DNA of 64,000 nucleotides from Polytrichum commune (lineage: Eukaryota; Streptophyta; Polytrichopsida; Polytrichales; Polytrichaceae): NCBI GenBank assembly GCA_950295325.1, contig OX485807.1, positions 46,282,440 to 46,346,439 on the forward strand, in the 5' to 3' direction. The translations under genes were made by a program, and so were the position numbers. Each line of letters opens with the position of its first letter. The first letter of the stretch is position 1. Of the stretch, positions 29,940-41,039 are shown piece after piece. The notes under the pieces are model-generated. The model did not search any database and was not told where the DNA came from. It was given only the letters and a program-made list of their open reading frames with translations.

Positions 29940-30390
29940 ACGGATAGGTTGCTTGTTGCTTTCAAGTTTTCTCTTGTTGAGGATGATGTGAATCTAATGC
30001 CAATTTGCGATTTCTTTTTCTTCTTCTACGAGGTTGTGGATTTTGCATATGTGATATGTAGGTATTGGAGGTGTTTGATGGTGGGTATTGTGCCTGGATT
30101 CATGCGGTGAAAATGATGGGCAGCAATACCTCCCATCCTTTTTGTGATAGAAGTGGAAGGAGGGTTGTGTATTTGTTAAGTTTACAAGTCGTTGCCTCCA
30201 CTGAAAATCTATCATTAGAGTATGTGAATTCAAATATTTGTATTTTAAGGTTGAGATCGGGTGTAAAGGGGAGTTTGGCAGAGGGAGGGTGCCTATGACG
30301 CATTACAAATCTAGTGGGTGCAAGGAAGGTAAAGTGGACAACTCCGGATCCTTGCCTAGTGTTCAGTGTAAGTGTTTCAAAACTATACAC
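29940..30390 (-). pseudogene. LINE ORF2 C-terminal relic
   Basis: Minus-strand translation reads IQIFEFTYSNDRFSVEA, then CKLNKYTTLLPLLSQKGWEV, then an in-frame stop. In another frame it continues to ILNKRKLESN. This pattern (acidic beta strand, then K-x-x-KY-x-x-L, then GW-x-V) is typical of the region after the RT in many LINE ORF2 proteins and matches the relic at 20,215-20,470. Confidence 0.55.
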
Positions 30391-31326
30391 TAACTTTTGA
30401 TTTTGTGAAGAATCATCATAGACATTTTAATAACATACCAATCTACAATGCCAAGCAAATTATGATGAAAAAAAAAATTCCAAGAAAAGTCTATATATTT
30501 TAGAAGATGATGTGGTGTGCAAGTAGGTGATATTGAACAAACGATTGTCTTAAATTTGTTTAAAGTATGATGAAATTACATTAAATTGATGGTTTTCCAC
30601 AAAGTTTTGTGATGATGCCTTCAAGTAGATAACAAATTCAAGGAACATGAAAGAAAATTCCAACTTCAAAATAATCAAGGTCATGAAATCTACGTCCAAA
30701 ACCAAACCAAACTATTTGCTTTTGAGCATCACTTTTAATAATAAATATTGAAGATCTCAACTTGATTTTCTACATTTGAGTATTTAACACAACAACAAAG
30801 ATCATCATGAAAAGAAATCCAATTCAAATAACACTTTGCTACTACTTCTAGGCATTTGACCAAAAAAATGATGGTTTTAGTATACTGGAGCATTTCTTTG
30901 GTCCACTTTACCATGCTTGCTCCCTAGTCTCAATTTGATGGGATATCAACATCTAGGATAGCATGTGTAGGGTAGGAGCCACAAAAGGATGTGTTATCCG
31001 GAGTTTTAACACTGGTTTCACCAATGTTGATGAGAGTAAAACACCTGGTTGCAGGGTGGACTAGCGGTTATGTTGGTTGATTTGTAAGTTATTTATGTGT
31101 TTTTTTACAACATAAAAGTAAATGTAGGCATGTATCATTTTGGCGTGATGGGAAGAGTTTGCAGAATGGGGATATGTCTTGTAAGAGGATATGTTTCCTA
31201 CGGTATTTACCTAAACAGCAATCAGGTCTAAATTTAAGGGTTTGCGTGATTTGCACCTCTATGATCCAGGGGGCATCCCAATATGAATTGAACCATTTTA
31301 GGTGGATGTCAAAGTTGGAGAGCCAT

Positions 31327-31890
31327 TTATTGACATTTGGTATTGTGTTTATTGCAATGTGTACTCGTGTTCAATATACTTTTGAGGTTTCGGATGAAGC
31401 CATTGTGTTGTGTCTTGTTGGGGGGGATGGCAGGCCGGTATGGGGTTTGGTGCATGATAAGGTGGTAGGGGGTCTCTAGTATGCGTGGTTTCTCTATTGC
31501 TTGTTTGGTTAGTTTATCGGCTTCATCGTTGCCCAATATGCTTGTGTGGGCTCTAACATTTCGGATGGTGATGTTGTGGGTTGAGATTTTGATTGTAGGT
31601 ATGATGCGGGTAATAAGGAGTTTGTCTCAGTGATTTGTTTGAGATGAGGGTTATGTGGTATGATTGAGGAGTAGATATATGTAGTTGAGGACGTTTGTGA
31701 ATATGGATGTGTTTGTTGGTAGCTCCTTGGTATGTGCCACAGCTAGTCGTAGAGCATATAATTCTTCATGCAAAATGTTAGGGTATCTGGGTAGTCGAGG
31801 TGAAATATTTATTTGTAATGGACGGAATACTATAGCATTGCGAAACCGACTATGCGAGCAACAAACACTCCTTACCATTCGAAGTGTCAT
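31327..31890 (-). pseudogene. LINE RNase H-like remnant
   Basis: Two minus-strand pieces in different frames: ELYALRLAVAHTKELP...TSIFTNVLNYIYLLL (31651-31890) and GNDEADKLTKQA (31327-31536). Together they match the middle and final motifs of RNase H domains in LINE ORF2 (E-L-x-A-L, the IFTD-x-x-S-like block, GN-x-x-AD-x-x-A). The catalytic Asp of the IFTD-type motif is Asn here. Confidence 0.6.
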
Positions 31891-32208
31891 TCATTTGGTT
31901 TCAACTCCCCATGCTGCTCAAAGAGGTGCAACTTCAAGATTATGGTAGATCTAACAAAATAATAAATTTTACCCTAAACGAATTAAATCGACCCTATTTT
32001 ATTATCTCACGTGGTTTTCTAAAATTTCGATAGCCACCTCCCTGAGGTGCATAGGAGTTGAGCATGTTTTGAAATATGGGTGAATTCATGGTGGGGGTAC
32101 GGGAGGTGTATGTACGGTATGATGTATTAATGGTAGGATTGTGTGATAGAGAGGAGTATATTCGGATTTAAGTGTGGTGGATTTTTTGTGGAAGTATTGT
32201 GAATGCCG

Positions 32209-32529
32209 TTAGATGAAAGGTTTGGGCATGCCCGTAAGCATGTGGTATGTGGGGCCTAGATTTGGGGAGACATCACCACTACACAGAATGAGTGAGCTCA
32301 AGTTGTGTATGTAGGCATAGCAATTATTATATTTTGGGTGTCTATGATGCGGGTGTGTTAATACGTGGTATGTAAGGACGTGTACTTGTGATGAGCCGAG
32401 TGTGATATCGGTTGTAGGGTGTGGGTGTGGTTGAAACATGATGAGAAGATAGTGTGTGTATGTGGATGGGCAAGTTTGTGGATGTAAATTGTTGGTGTGT
32501 GTATATGGAGTTTTGGATGTATATTCCAA
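32209..32529 (-). pseudogene. LINE ORF2 N-terminal remnant with a 2A-like motif
   Basis: The 106-codon minus frame ends with SSLILCSGDVSPNLGPTYHM (GDVSPNLGP near 32251-32277). Many LINE ORF2 proteins begin with such a leucine-rich stretch and GD-x-x-x-NPGP, just before the endonuclease, and some act as 2A-type ribosome-skipping sequences. The Pro of NPGP is Leu here. The endonuclease that should follow is deleted. Confidence 0.5.
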
Positions 32530-34317
32530 GTGATTGTTGTTGTGGCCAAAGTTGACTTCAGTGATGTTGTCCTCTCCAAAATGCGTTTGAGTGTTTTGGT
32601 GATGGTCAATTGGGACTTAAATTGGAGAAGGTTGTTTGCCACAAGGGTGGTGCTCATGCAAAGTTTTGATGGGGAAAAACCGGTATCTTTATCCCTCATG
32701 ATGCTAACCTTGAGTTTCTCATTATGAAATGATAGGCTATTAGTGAGGAGGTCATCTCTTGCGTCTTCGGCAATGAGTTTGATGAAGTTGCAGTCGAGGC
32801 CCGGCTTCATGAGTGAGAGGATTTCTACTTCGCAGCCATCATAGTAACACTCCTTCAATGAGCGTTCTAAAAATTCCATTGGTTGTGTGTTCTTGGATGG
32901 ATTTTTCCTTTGAGATGTAATCACATGTTATGGGCTTTGATGATGAGCCCAATTGCGGGTGATTGTATTGATGTTGATATCCAGTGGATCATAACATTAA
33001 GTAGCAAGCTCGGATTGACCTTTTCAAAAGAGCATCAAACCGGCATGTGCTGGTTTGATGCTCTTTCAAGAGCAAAGGTAGCACTAAGTTTGAGTTTTAC
33101 TTAGGCTATTTTTAATTTATTTGGGTAGTTACTTTCGATTCTTAGAATTAATTATGTCAGTTTCTAGGACAAAACTAATGCCAAGTGGTGGTAAAAGTTC
33201 TAATATAGGCTAAATTACAATCTAAACAAATCTAAATAGCTATAAAACAAACGGGAAAGTTGGTGAGGTCAAAAAGGTAGTTGCACTTTTTGGAAAAGTT
33301 TCCCGACACCCGCATTGGAAACCTTTTTGATACCTTTTTGAAGCTTCTATATTTCATTAATTATCCATTCATTCACCCTTGCTTTGCAAGCTTTTCTCTT
33401 CTTGTTCAGGTAAGGGTACTCAAAGGGTACCCTTCTAGCATTGCTACTTAAAGTCATAATTGGAGTATGTTGTCCCTATAGGAGTGCTCATTTTGCACAA
33501 TCGCTCCAAGCAAACGGAATTTGACCTCACCTCAATTGAGCGTTTTGAATCATTTATCAAATCAAATGGTAATGTGGAAGCCTTGGCAAGTCCCGTAGCT
33601 TAAGATACCTTCTCGTACATTGGTATTTGTGTAAAATGGAGGTGTTGTCTGAGAATGGTGTCTGGGCATTCGGAGGGGTAGAGAGATTGTTTGGTTCTTG
33701 GGAGGGCTTTGCAAAGTGTGCAAAATTCTTTATGTCCATTTGCAAGTATGCCAACATTGGATAAGTCCTCATTGGTGTTATTCTCCTTCAAGATGTATTT
33801 CCCTCTTTGAAAGGCGAGTGCCTCGTGCATGTGGTATCCCATGCACATTTGTCCAATCATGTCAATGCTCAATGTGTTCATCTTCTTCCGCACGTGTGTG
33901 GAAGGGTGGTCGGCGTGGGGGTGAAGTCATCGGTTTTCCGTTGTTTTGCACTTTGGCTTTTGAAAAGGTCATGAGCTCTTGGGTTGCGATATTAGAGTGT
34001 TGGGGAAGAGCCTTCTTCGTGGAGGATGTTATTGGGGAGTGCTTCTTGTTGAGAATGATGAGAGCTATGAGCAAGAGGTCTTTGAAGGGAGTCACGACCA
34101 CACTTGGGGGAGACATTCTCCAATTGCACATCCAAGCTTCTTCTTTGTTCAACTGCATGTTATGCGCTTTGGCATTGGCGCAATCTTGTTGCATGGGTGT
34201 TGGTTGGTGATGGATTTTGCCTTGGAATGTTATTGTAAGGGAGGCTTGGTATGACATTAATTGTTGGGCCAAAGTGTTGGAGACAAGGCTGGTGAAGTGA
34301 GATCCTCGATATTGCAA
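32358..34317 (-). pseudogene. LINE ORF1 (gag-like) remnant
   Basis: Minus-strand pieces at 34317-33862, 33893-33600 and 32924-32358 lie in different frames. LKECYYDGCEVEILSLMK and CMSTTLVANNLLQ align with the ORF1 at 1-1721 (MRDSYYDGREIEILSLTK, ISTTLVANNLPQ). LPRTKQSLYPSECPD also aligns. Frameshifts and stops separate the blocks, so this copy is dead. Confidence 0.7.
33027..33066. repeat. Short near-perfect hairpin
   Basis: AAAGAGCATCAAACCGG (33027-33043), a CATGTG loop, and CTGGTTTGATGCTCTTT (33050-33066) form a 17-bp stem with one G-T type mismatch. It lies within the LINE ORF1 relic and has no counterpart in the intact ORF1 at 1-1721. Confidence 0.75.
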
Positions 34318-34399
34318 CCTTATGGTAGACTGTTGAGGTAACCATTGTTGCCGATGTAAGGGCTATGGTGCCTCATGTTGCAAGTCCAGGCGTAGATGT

Positions 34400-35740
34400 C
34401 TTACTCCAGTGGGTCCCCTTCAACTATTGATTGCGTAAGAGGATTTGTTGCTGGGGAGTGCCAATTTCTCTGGGCACACTGGTGTTGAGCTGTACTACGG
34501 GTTTGTTGTGGCCAGGGGGTTGGATTACGGCTATACTCAAAGGATATAATTGTCTTGAGCTTGGTGGTACTATGTTGTTAGCCGCATGTGAATTGCTCAT
34601 TGTTGTATGTCTTATCAGTTGGGTGATTAATGCGGAGGATGAGTAGGCAATTACAAGTTGCCACGGTAAATTATGTCTTGGATGTGTTGCTTCAATGGTT
34701 TGTCTTCAATAGTAGATCGTTTTTGAGCCGTGGTGTCTGCAAATCATTGATTGCTCCAAATGTCTCAGGTGTCTCAGGTTGGGGGTAGTCCAGATTATGT
34801 TGTTGCTCATGTTGTGTGGGTGTCGATGGCTAGATTATTGGGATGGCTAGATTACAAGGGACTTGACTTCTGGAGTAAAAGAGTAGCATTTTGAGCTAGG
34901 CCTAATAAGGTATCATTGTATGTATGTAGAAATACAAGATTTTTGGAATGAAGTCAGTTTGAGTGGAGATGCTTAGTAGGTAGGCAATAGTGGTATGCAT
35001 GCTTGATAAGGTCCTTGATGTGTGAAGGTTTGCGGAGATGTACAAGGGGAATAATGGAAAGTACATAGGGGGGGGGGGTTCAATTGTGAAGGTTGGTCAT
35101 GACTATGGGCGAGGTGGAGTGTAGAAGCATACATTTTGGTGTGCGCCTTGAGGTTGTTGGAGCATTGAAGGTGCATCTCCAAGGGCGGGGTGTGAGCTTG
35201 ACCAAGTGGACCAGACTTCTGCAGTGGCTAGGTGTAGGGTTTTGGGACAAATGTGTGGTTGTTTGACAATTCTTGGGTGCATGCCATGGTCGACAAAGCA
35301 GTTTGTACATGCAGAGAGCAGAGCAAGGGCGGTGGCATGATAGGAGGTATTAGGGTTAGGTAATGGGGAGCAAAAGTGTGAAATGACATTGTTTTAGGTG
35401 TAGAAGATTTACGTACGTACCAAATGCTGTAAGCGCTGCGAGCCCAAATCCATTTCGTGACTTGTTCACTCATCCATGTGTTGATGTTGTGTTGATGTAC
35501 TCAAGTCAGGTGGCCGTCCTGTTCAGTGAAGAGTGGCATGGGTAGGGTTATCTTGTGTCTGTTCTTGTGTGATGGATGTCGCACTGCTACTGTTTGACTC
35601 TCCCACAGTGTGTGCTTTCATGCAATGCTGAGTGTGATGTAGCAACTTCGACAAATGTTTGAATGTGATCTGTGCAGAGAGTTTGTGCAGCGTTGCACTC
35701 TCTGAGTGCAAGCAGAGGCTCCACCCCGAGGGAACGCTCA
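34400..35740 (-). other. LINE 5' region, TG-rich
   Basis: The composition matches the 5' part of the first LINE (TG-rich plus strand, many GTGTG and GTTG runs), including a CATGCAATG...GTGTGATG stretch near 35,620. Minus-strand frames are His/Pro/Thr-rich and short; none is convincing as a protein. A G10 run lies at about 35,070. Confidence 0.4.
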
Positions 35741-36302
35741 AAACTAAAAAAGGAAAAAAACTAAAAACTAAAAAAAAGTCTTATACCACTCAAATATATG
35801 TGTGGAAATCAGGAGGGTTAATCCACATTATAGGTTGACGAGGTCAACCTCAAAAAAGTAAGATAAATGGGCCTATTTTGGTTACTCAAGAGTGTAAAAC
35901 TATTTTGTTTGCTACCTTATACTACTTGGATTCACAAGGTTGAAATCTTTGTGCATCCACATATGTATCTGAAGAAGCATATAATTTGCCACTTGGCATC
36001 CATTATTTGAGAGCATAACATGAAGAGGGAGAGACAGTGTAAATGTAGGTGATCCATGTGGGGGTATATTACACAAACTTTTCACTATCTAAGTCCATTT
36101 GTAGTAGAATCACTTACAGCCAATCTGTATTGCATCTCAGAGGTACAATAGGCATCCAAGCCCATGTGGCAAGACGGCTCTTCCATTTCTTCCCAACTTC
36201 CTCTAAATCAATTTCCTACTTTGAAGAACCTAGAATAAGATCCTGGACAGAAGAGTTGATGTTATCAACTCTGCACAAACTGTACAGTAAGGCCACTTAG
36301 AC

Positions 36303-39300
36303 CTAAAGAAGCCCTCGTCGCCTTTTATAATCATTTACTGTCAATGTCAAGCTGTGCCGCCGACCATCATTTTGCTCAACCTGCGCACATTATGGACCAA
36401 GAAGTTAAAAAACAGAGAACACATACCAGGACACAGAAGCCAACTGTATAAAGTGCATCTCAAATCTTGATATCGAGTTAACACATGGACAAAATTGTCA
36501 TTTCACACCCATGCATGATCATTTTTCCGAGGCAGCATTCGAAGTTTGCCTCAAACCAAATCTAGTGAAGAACTCCCCAACACAAAATTCAGTATCTGAG
36601 GTTTTGGGGAACATTATCCCTCAAACAGGGGCATTATTTCATGCAGTATATAGAAGACTAGAGCATTGACCTGCACTCCACAGGTAGCTTCAATATGAGC
36701 CTTCCGGGCCATGTAGGCTTGCACAAATGCGGCATGAACCCCTCCTGGACCCTTTGTATTCCCTAATTTTGCCAACGAGATGGGAAGTTCAAAATCATGC
36801 AGTGCATAGGCTTTCCTCCTGTCAGCAGCAGCTTGTGACTCAAGCTGCTTTGGAAGTTCACCCTTTCCAGTGGCTGAAGTAACAGTTGTTACCACTCCAT
36901 CTGCCAGTACTACCTCATCTGGAATTTACAATGGTAACAACCATGTCATTATTCAGTACATATCAAGCACCGAAGATTAAGCTTTTCACACCTTTTGAGT
37001 ATACAATATATGATTCTTCCAAGCATGACAGAACATGAAAGCTACCCATCAGAGTAGTACTGATGCAGTACTTCCATACTTTTTAGTAAGACATAAGAGT
37101 GAAAGATTGAAATAAAATTTCAACAAAAATATTCAGTAGTGTTTAAACTCAAGAATCAATCTCTGTTCTTCTCAAATGTAAATGCTGAAAATATATGAAA
37201 CAGCCAAACAGCACACAGGCTTCTATTTGGCACAGCTACGAGAAGCATCAAAATGCAAGAGTAGTGTAATTACCCTCTCCGATGGCACCTTCCAATGCAT
37301 CTTTCTCCGATTTTGGATTGGACTGGTAGTAATTCTGACTTCGAGTCCAACGTCGTGAGAAAGGATCATATCCTGCCTCTCCTGCCTTTGCATCTGTATT
37401 TACAGGCTTCAACATTGATGCATTTTTGAAATTTTCCATCCTGAATTTCACACAAATCCACACGTCATTTGAAATCCAGGATGCCTTGGAACTCAATTAT
37501 GTTTCAACATTCAATAGGCAGGGATCAGATACCCCGCACATGTGTGAACTATACACAAACTTTGTCCACCCTGCAACTTGATGCAAACCCACATAGTCAA
37601 CAAACAATTAAACCTACAATGTGGTGTGATTGAGGATAATTCTACAAAGAGACATGCAAAGTCCTAAAGTAGCACAAGCTCTGCATATTAGATGGGGATC
37701 TGAGGATGCAGAAGCCGGTAGATGTACTATTTGGCACAAAATTGAACAAGATGAAAAACCCACAAATCTCTGGAGAAGCTTTATACCGATTTCGACGATT
37801 CATCTCAGCAAGTGCCATTGCCTTGGCATCCTTACTCTTCACCCGAGTCGCATAGACCTCCAATTCTTTCAGTCTTGACTGCAACTTCTCAACCTCTGCA
37901 ATATCTCCTTTGGTTTCTGCTATGCCCAGCTCCTTGATCACTCGATCTTTTTCCAAAGCAATATTTACTGGCCTTGAGGCAGCCTGTTTTTTCTCCTGCA
38001 ACATCAGCTTCACAGCAGATGCTGAATAAACAAATTGGTTCACCTTTGATATGGCCTCCTCCTTTTCTTTCACCTCTGCTTTTGTAGGTCTCCGAGCTTT
38101 GGCAAGATCAACCGCTCGTAAATAATCTTGAATTTCTTTGGCTGCATCCCAATCAACATTAAGTTCCATTATAGAAAGCTTCAAGAGCATATGTTCCCCA
38201 CTAATTCTACTTACCACATCTTTGACCAACAAATTAGAAATGATACAAAGAAGCCAAGTGAGATTGACACAAAACTAGCAATACTAACTCAACAAAGAGG
38301 TCACCAAACTGAATGGAAATATATGGCAGCAGTGTAAGCAGCTAGGATTCTTGTCGCTGTTCACCCACAAAATTGTAGATTTACAAATAAGCAAATTTGG
38401 TGACTCTACAAACTATATATCTTTACTTGTACCAGATGAAGGACTTACCTGTAGGTGGTTGATCAGAGGCTCGAACCATTTGCCACCTAGCAGCTGAAGA
38501 TTCATCTCCCCAGAAGCAATTCAGATATTTGTATGTCATCCGATTCTCAAATTTATACTGTTTGTCTGGGTCCTTGGCATCAACATTCTTAACTTGACAC
38601 AACCGATAAATGCTTTGGTTCGTATTTGAGACCCCAATGCCAATCCTCACAAAACAGCCGACTATAATCTCTTCAAAAAAGGGTTCCATGAACCACTTTG
38701 CAAGCTTTGAGCGACGGATTGTAATTTTTGCAATCTCCTCCTCTGTTGCCTCAGGCTCAATCTTATCCCCTAGTTCATCGCCTGAGCCACCCACATCACT
38801 TCGGTCATCATCATCTCGATCACTTTCCCCTTGCGACTCACTTTGCGACTCCGATTCACTGCAACATCATCATCAAAATCATGTCTTGATCATAGAATTC
38901 CTATCCAGAAGATACTATATATATTATTAAACAAATCAATCAATATTTTAAAAACTATAAATTATTGAGAAGGTTTGCAACAAGTGAGGACTTGAATCAC
39001 ACAATCTACTTCACAAGACACACCTGAAACTCATGCTCTCTCGGGGTTTCTTCCTCCCAGGAGACTCAGTTTCTCTGTCTTGTGCTGTCATGCCAGACTC
39101 CCGCCTCCTCCTTTGAGAGCTAGGATCTTGAGCTTTCTGTCTCCTTGCAACAAGCTCATGAAGAGCAGTCTCCTTCTTACTCCGGGTTCCTTCCCTCACA
39201 GACGATCGCATTCGGGATGATGGAGGACCAAGATCTCGTTCTCGCCTATGGGGGGGCCGTGAAGCCTCTGCTTGCCGGCCCACTCTGCTTTTCCTCAAGG

Positions 39301-40610
39301 CAAGCCAAGTGTCACGTTTTTCACTACGCTCAGCCAACTCATACTCACGCTCAAACTCTGATAATTTAGCCAGGGCTTGTCTGTCTTCCTCATCTCTGTA
39401 CAGATCGCTTCCATATGAAAATTCACTGTTGTATCCATCATCCCTAGTTCCGTCCTCCCCATCCTTGTCAGAGGTCTCAAACCTGCAGGAAAAAACAAAT
39501 AAAAAATCCAGACGACAACCACATATCACACTCCACAACCCCTGAATTTGGACTGTAAGCCTCACACAACTTTTCTCCTGTGCGCCTAGTGATGTAAACT
39601 GAATCCTCATTTTCTCAACAAAGACTACGGGCCTTACTCGGTTATTTTTCTTGATCAAAAACCTATATTGAGTAGTGTGTGATTAGGCGTAGATGTTAGA
39701 ATGGACACCAACAAGGCATCATGTGTTTAAAAGAGATTGGACTACAAGCTCAAATTTTATCAACCATTACAGGCTCAATAATCAACATCATTAAGGGGGA
39801 CCTCTGTGGCCATTTAATGACAACAAGAACCTCCATTGTGATAAATAAAGATATTCATATGAGCTTCAAAAATTATGAGGAAAATGACAACGGCCACAAT
39901 TTGGATTTGTCAACCATCTCACACTAATTGTGTGTTTCATATCCTACGAGAAATGGGTGCAGAGCTAAAATGTCCAAATAAGTCCCCGCTTCCCTTAACA
40001 TACAAATGCGGGCATTGGAACTTAATGGTTACAGAAGGGGAAGGAACGAAAATTTCGGAAACCTAACTGTAAACTCAGAAGTTTCGTGTAAACCCCTAAT
40101 TCGCAAAATCCTCCAATGTGAGCCAACAAAGAATCATCGTAAAAAACCACAACAAACCCTGTGATCTTCATATCGCACCTCCTACCGTAATACATAAATG
40201 CGAGAATTACAACTCCGTGGCTGCAGAAGGGAAAGGAACCGAATTATCGGTAACCTAAACTGCAAACTCAGAAGTTTCATCCAAACCCCTAGTTTTGCAA
40301 AGATCTTCCAATATGACTCAACAATGCATCATGGTGAAACTACAAAAAAACCTGTGAATTCTAAAGCGTACCTCTTCTTCAAAGGCATCTTGGAGCCTTT
40401 CGGCTTCTTTCCAGAGCGCCCTCCTCTGTCGTCGAATTCATCGTCGTCGTCTTCGTCATCATTATCGGGGCTCGAATCACTTCGGTCTTCCGAGCTTGAC
40501 GACGCACGTCGCCGCTTGGACGATGGCGCTCCATGCGATCGGCCGCTCTCCCCTCCTTTGGGCCTTCCAGCGGCCTCCAGCAACATATCATCTAACGAAA
40601 AGTCCCCCAT
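36303..40610 (-). CDS. RTF1: RTF1/VIP5 homologue, Paf1-complex subunit (7 exons)
   Basis: Exons on the minus strand are 40610-40372, 39482-39024, 38858-38449, 38141-37787, 37440-37274, 36918-36671 and 36380-36303. All introns are GT-AG and phases agree. The total is 1,956 nt, 651 residues, close to plant VIP5. The start is MGDFSLDDMLLEAAG, with Ser/Asp/Glu-rich and basic stretches to about residue 270. A Plus3 domain follows at about 276-385 (KITIRRSKLAKWF, CFVRIGIG, YRLCQVKNV, then QPPTAKEIQDYL across an intron). Next is a coiled-coil-like basic region (FVYSASAVKLMLQEKK, then RNRMENFKNAS). The end is HSLTLTVNDYKRRRGLL. RTF1 is the Paf1-complex subunit linked to H2B ubiquitination and H3K4 methylation during transcription. 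Splice sites were chosen by eye. No defect is seen. Confidence 0.95.
39995..40375 (-). repeat. Tandem duplication, period about 193 bp, in RTF1 intron 1
   Basis: AAACTCAGAAGTTTC occurs at 40071 and 40264. The surrounding 180 bp are similar in order and sequence (ATGCG, AGAAGGGGAAGGAAC, then AACCCCTA, then the CCTGTGA donor side). The unit includes the 5' splice site of exon 1: GAG|GTACGC at 40371, and a duplicate GAG|GTGCG about 193 bp further into the intron. Confidence 0.75.
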
Positions 40611-41039
40611 CGCTTCTCCTCCTTGCAGAAAAAAAACCGCTCACTCTACCTGCACTCTACAATGTAAGTTTACGCAAATTGGGATCCGGTGTCTGCACCG
40701 ACAATTCCGTGTTCCCACAACTTCGCAATCGCTCGCAAGCAAGCAATGCAAACAAAATCTGACTCCCGCTAGGGTTTCGGGACCGGAGGAGCTTTTCATC
40801 CGCCTATTCGTCATCCACTTTATGTGGACTTTCATCCCTAATATCATCCATTCTCATACTTGTGCATCGCTCAACAATCTCGACTGGTGGATTACACTTA
40901 GCAGGATGTGCAACGGTCCAAGACCAAAGAAACTCCAAAATCCAACGATCCTATTGGTCAAGAGGTTTTTTTGGGGTCCCAAGGAGTTTATACTAGGGTT
41001 TGGTCCAAGGTATGACAAAATGAAGTGGTGTTAAGGGAT

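Larger units (their letters stand above)
29930..35740 (-). mobile_element. Second copy of the LINE family, internally deleted and degraded
   Basis: On the minus strand, in order from about 35,740 to 29,930, are: a TG-rich 5' region, an ORF1 related to the LINE at 1-1721, the start of ORF2, an RNase H-like piece and an ORF2 C-terminal piece. The endonuclease and most of the RT are missing between about 32,210 and 31,900. Frames are broken repeatedly. I infer one element from consistent order and orientation; 30,400-31,300 has no clear homology and could be an insertion. Confidence 0.6.

Noticed and set aside
40198-41034. A 278-codon plus-strand frame across RTF1 exon 1
   Set aside because: It overlaps the well-supported RTF1 first exon in antisense, is serine-rich because of that, and has no recognisable domain.
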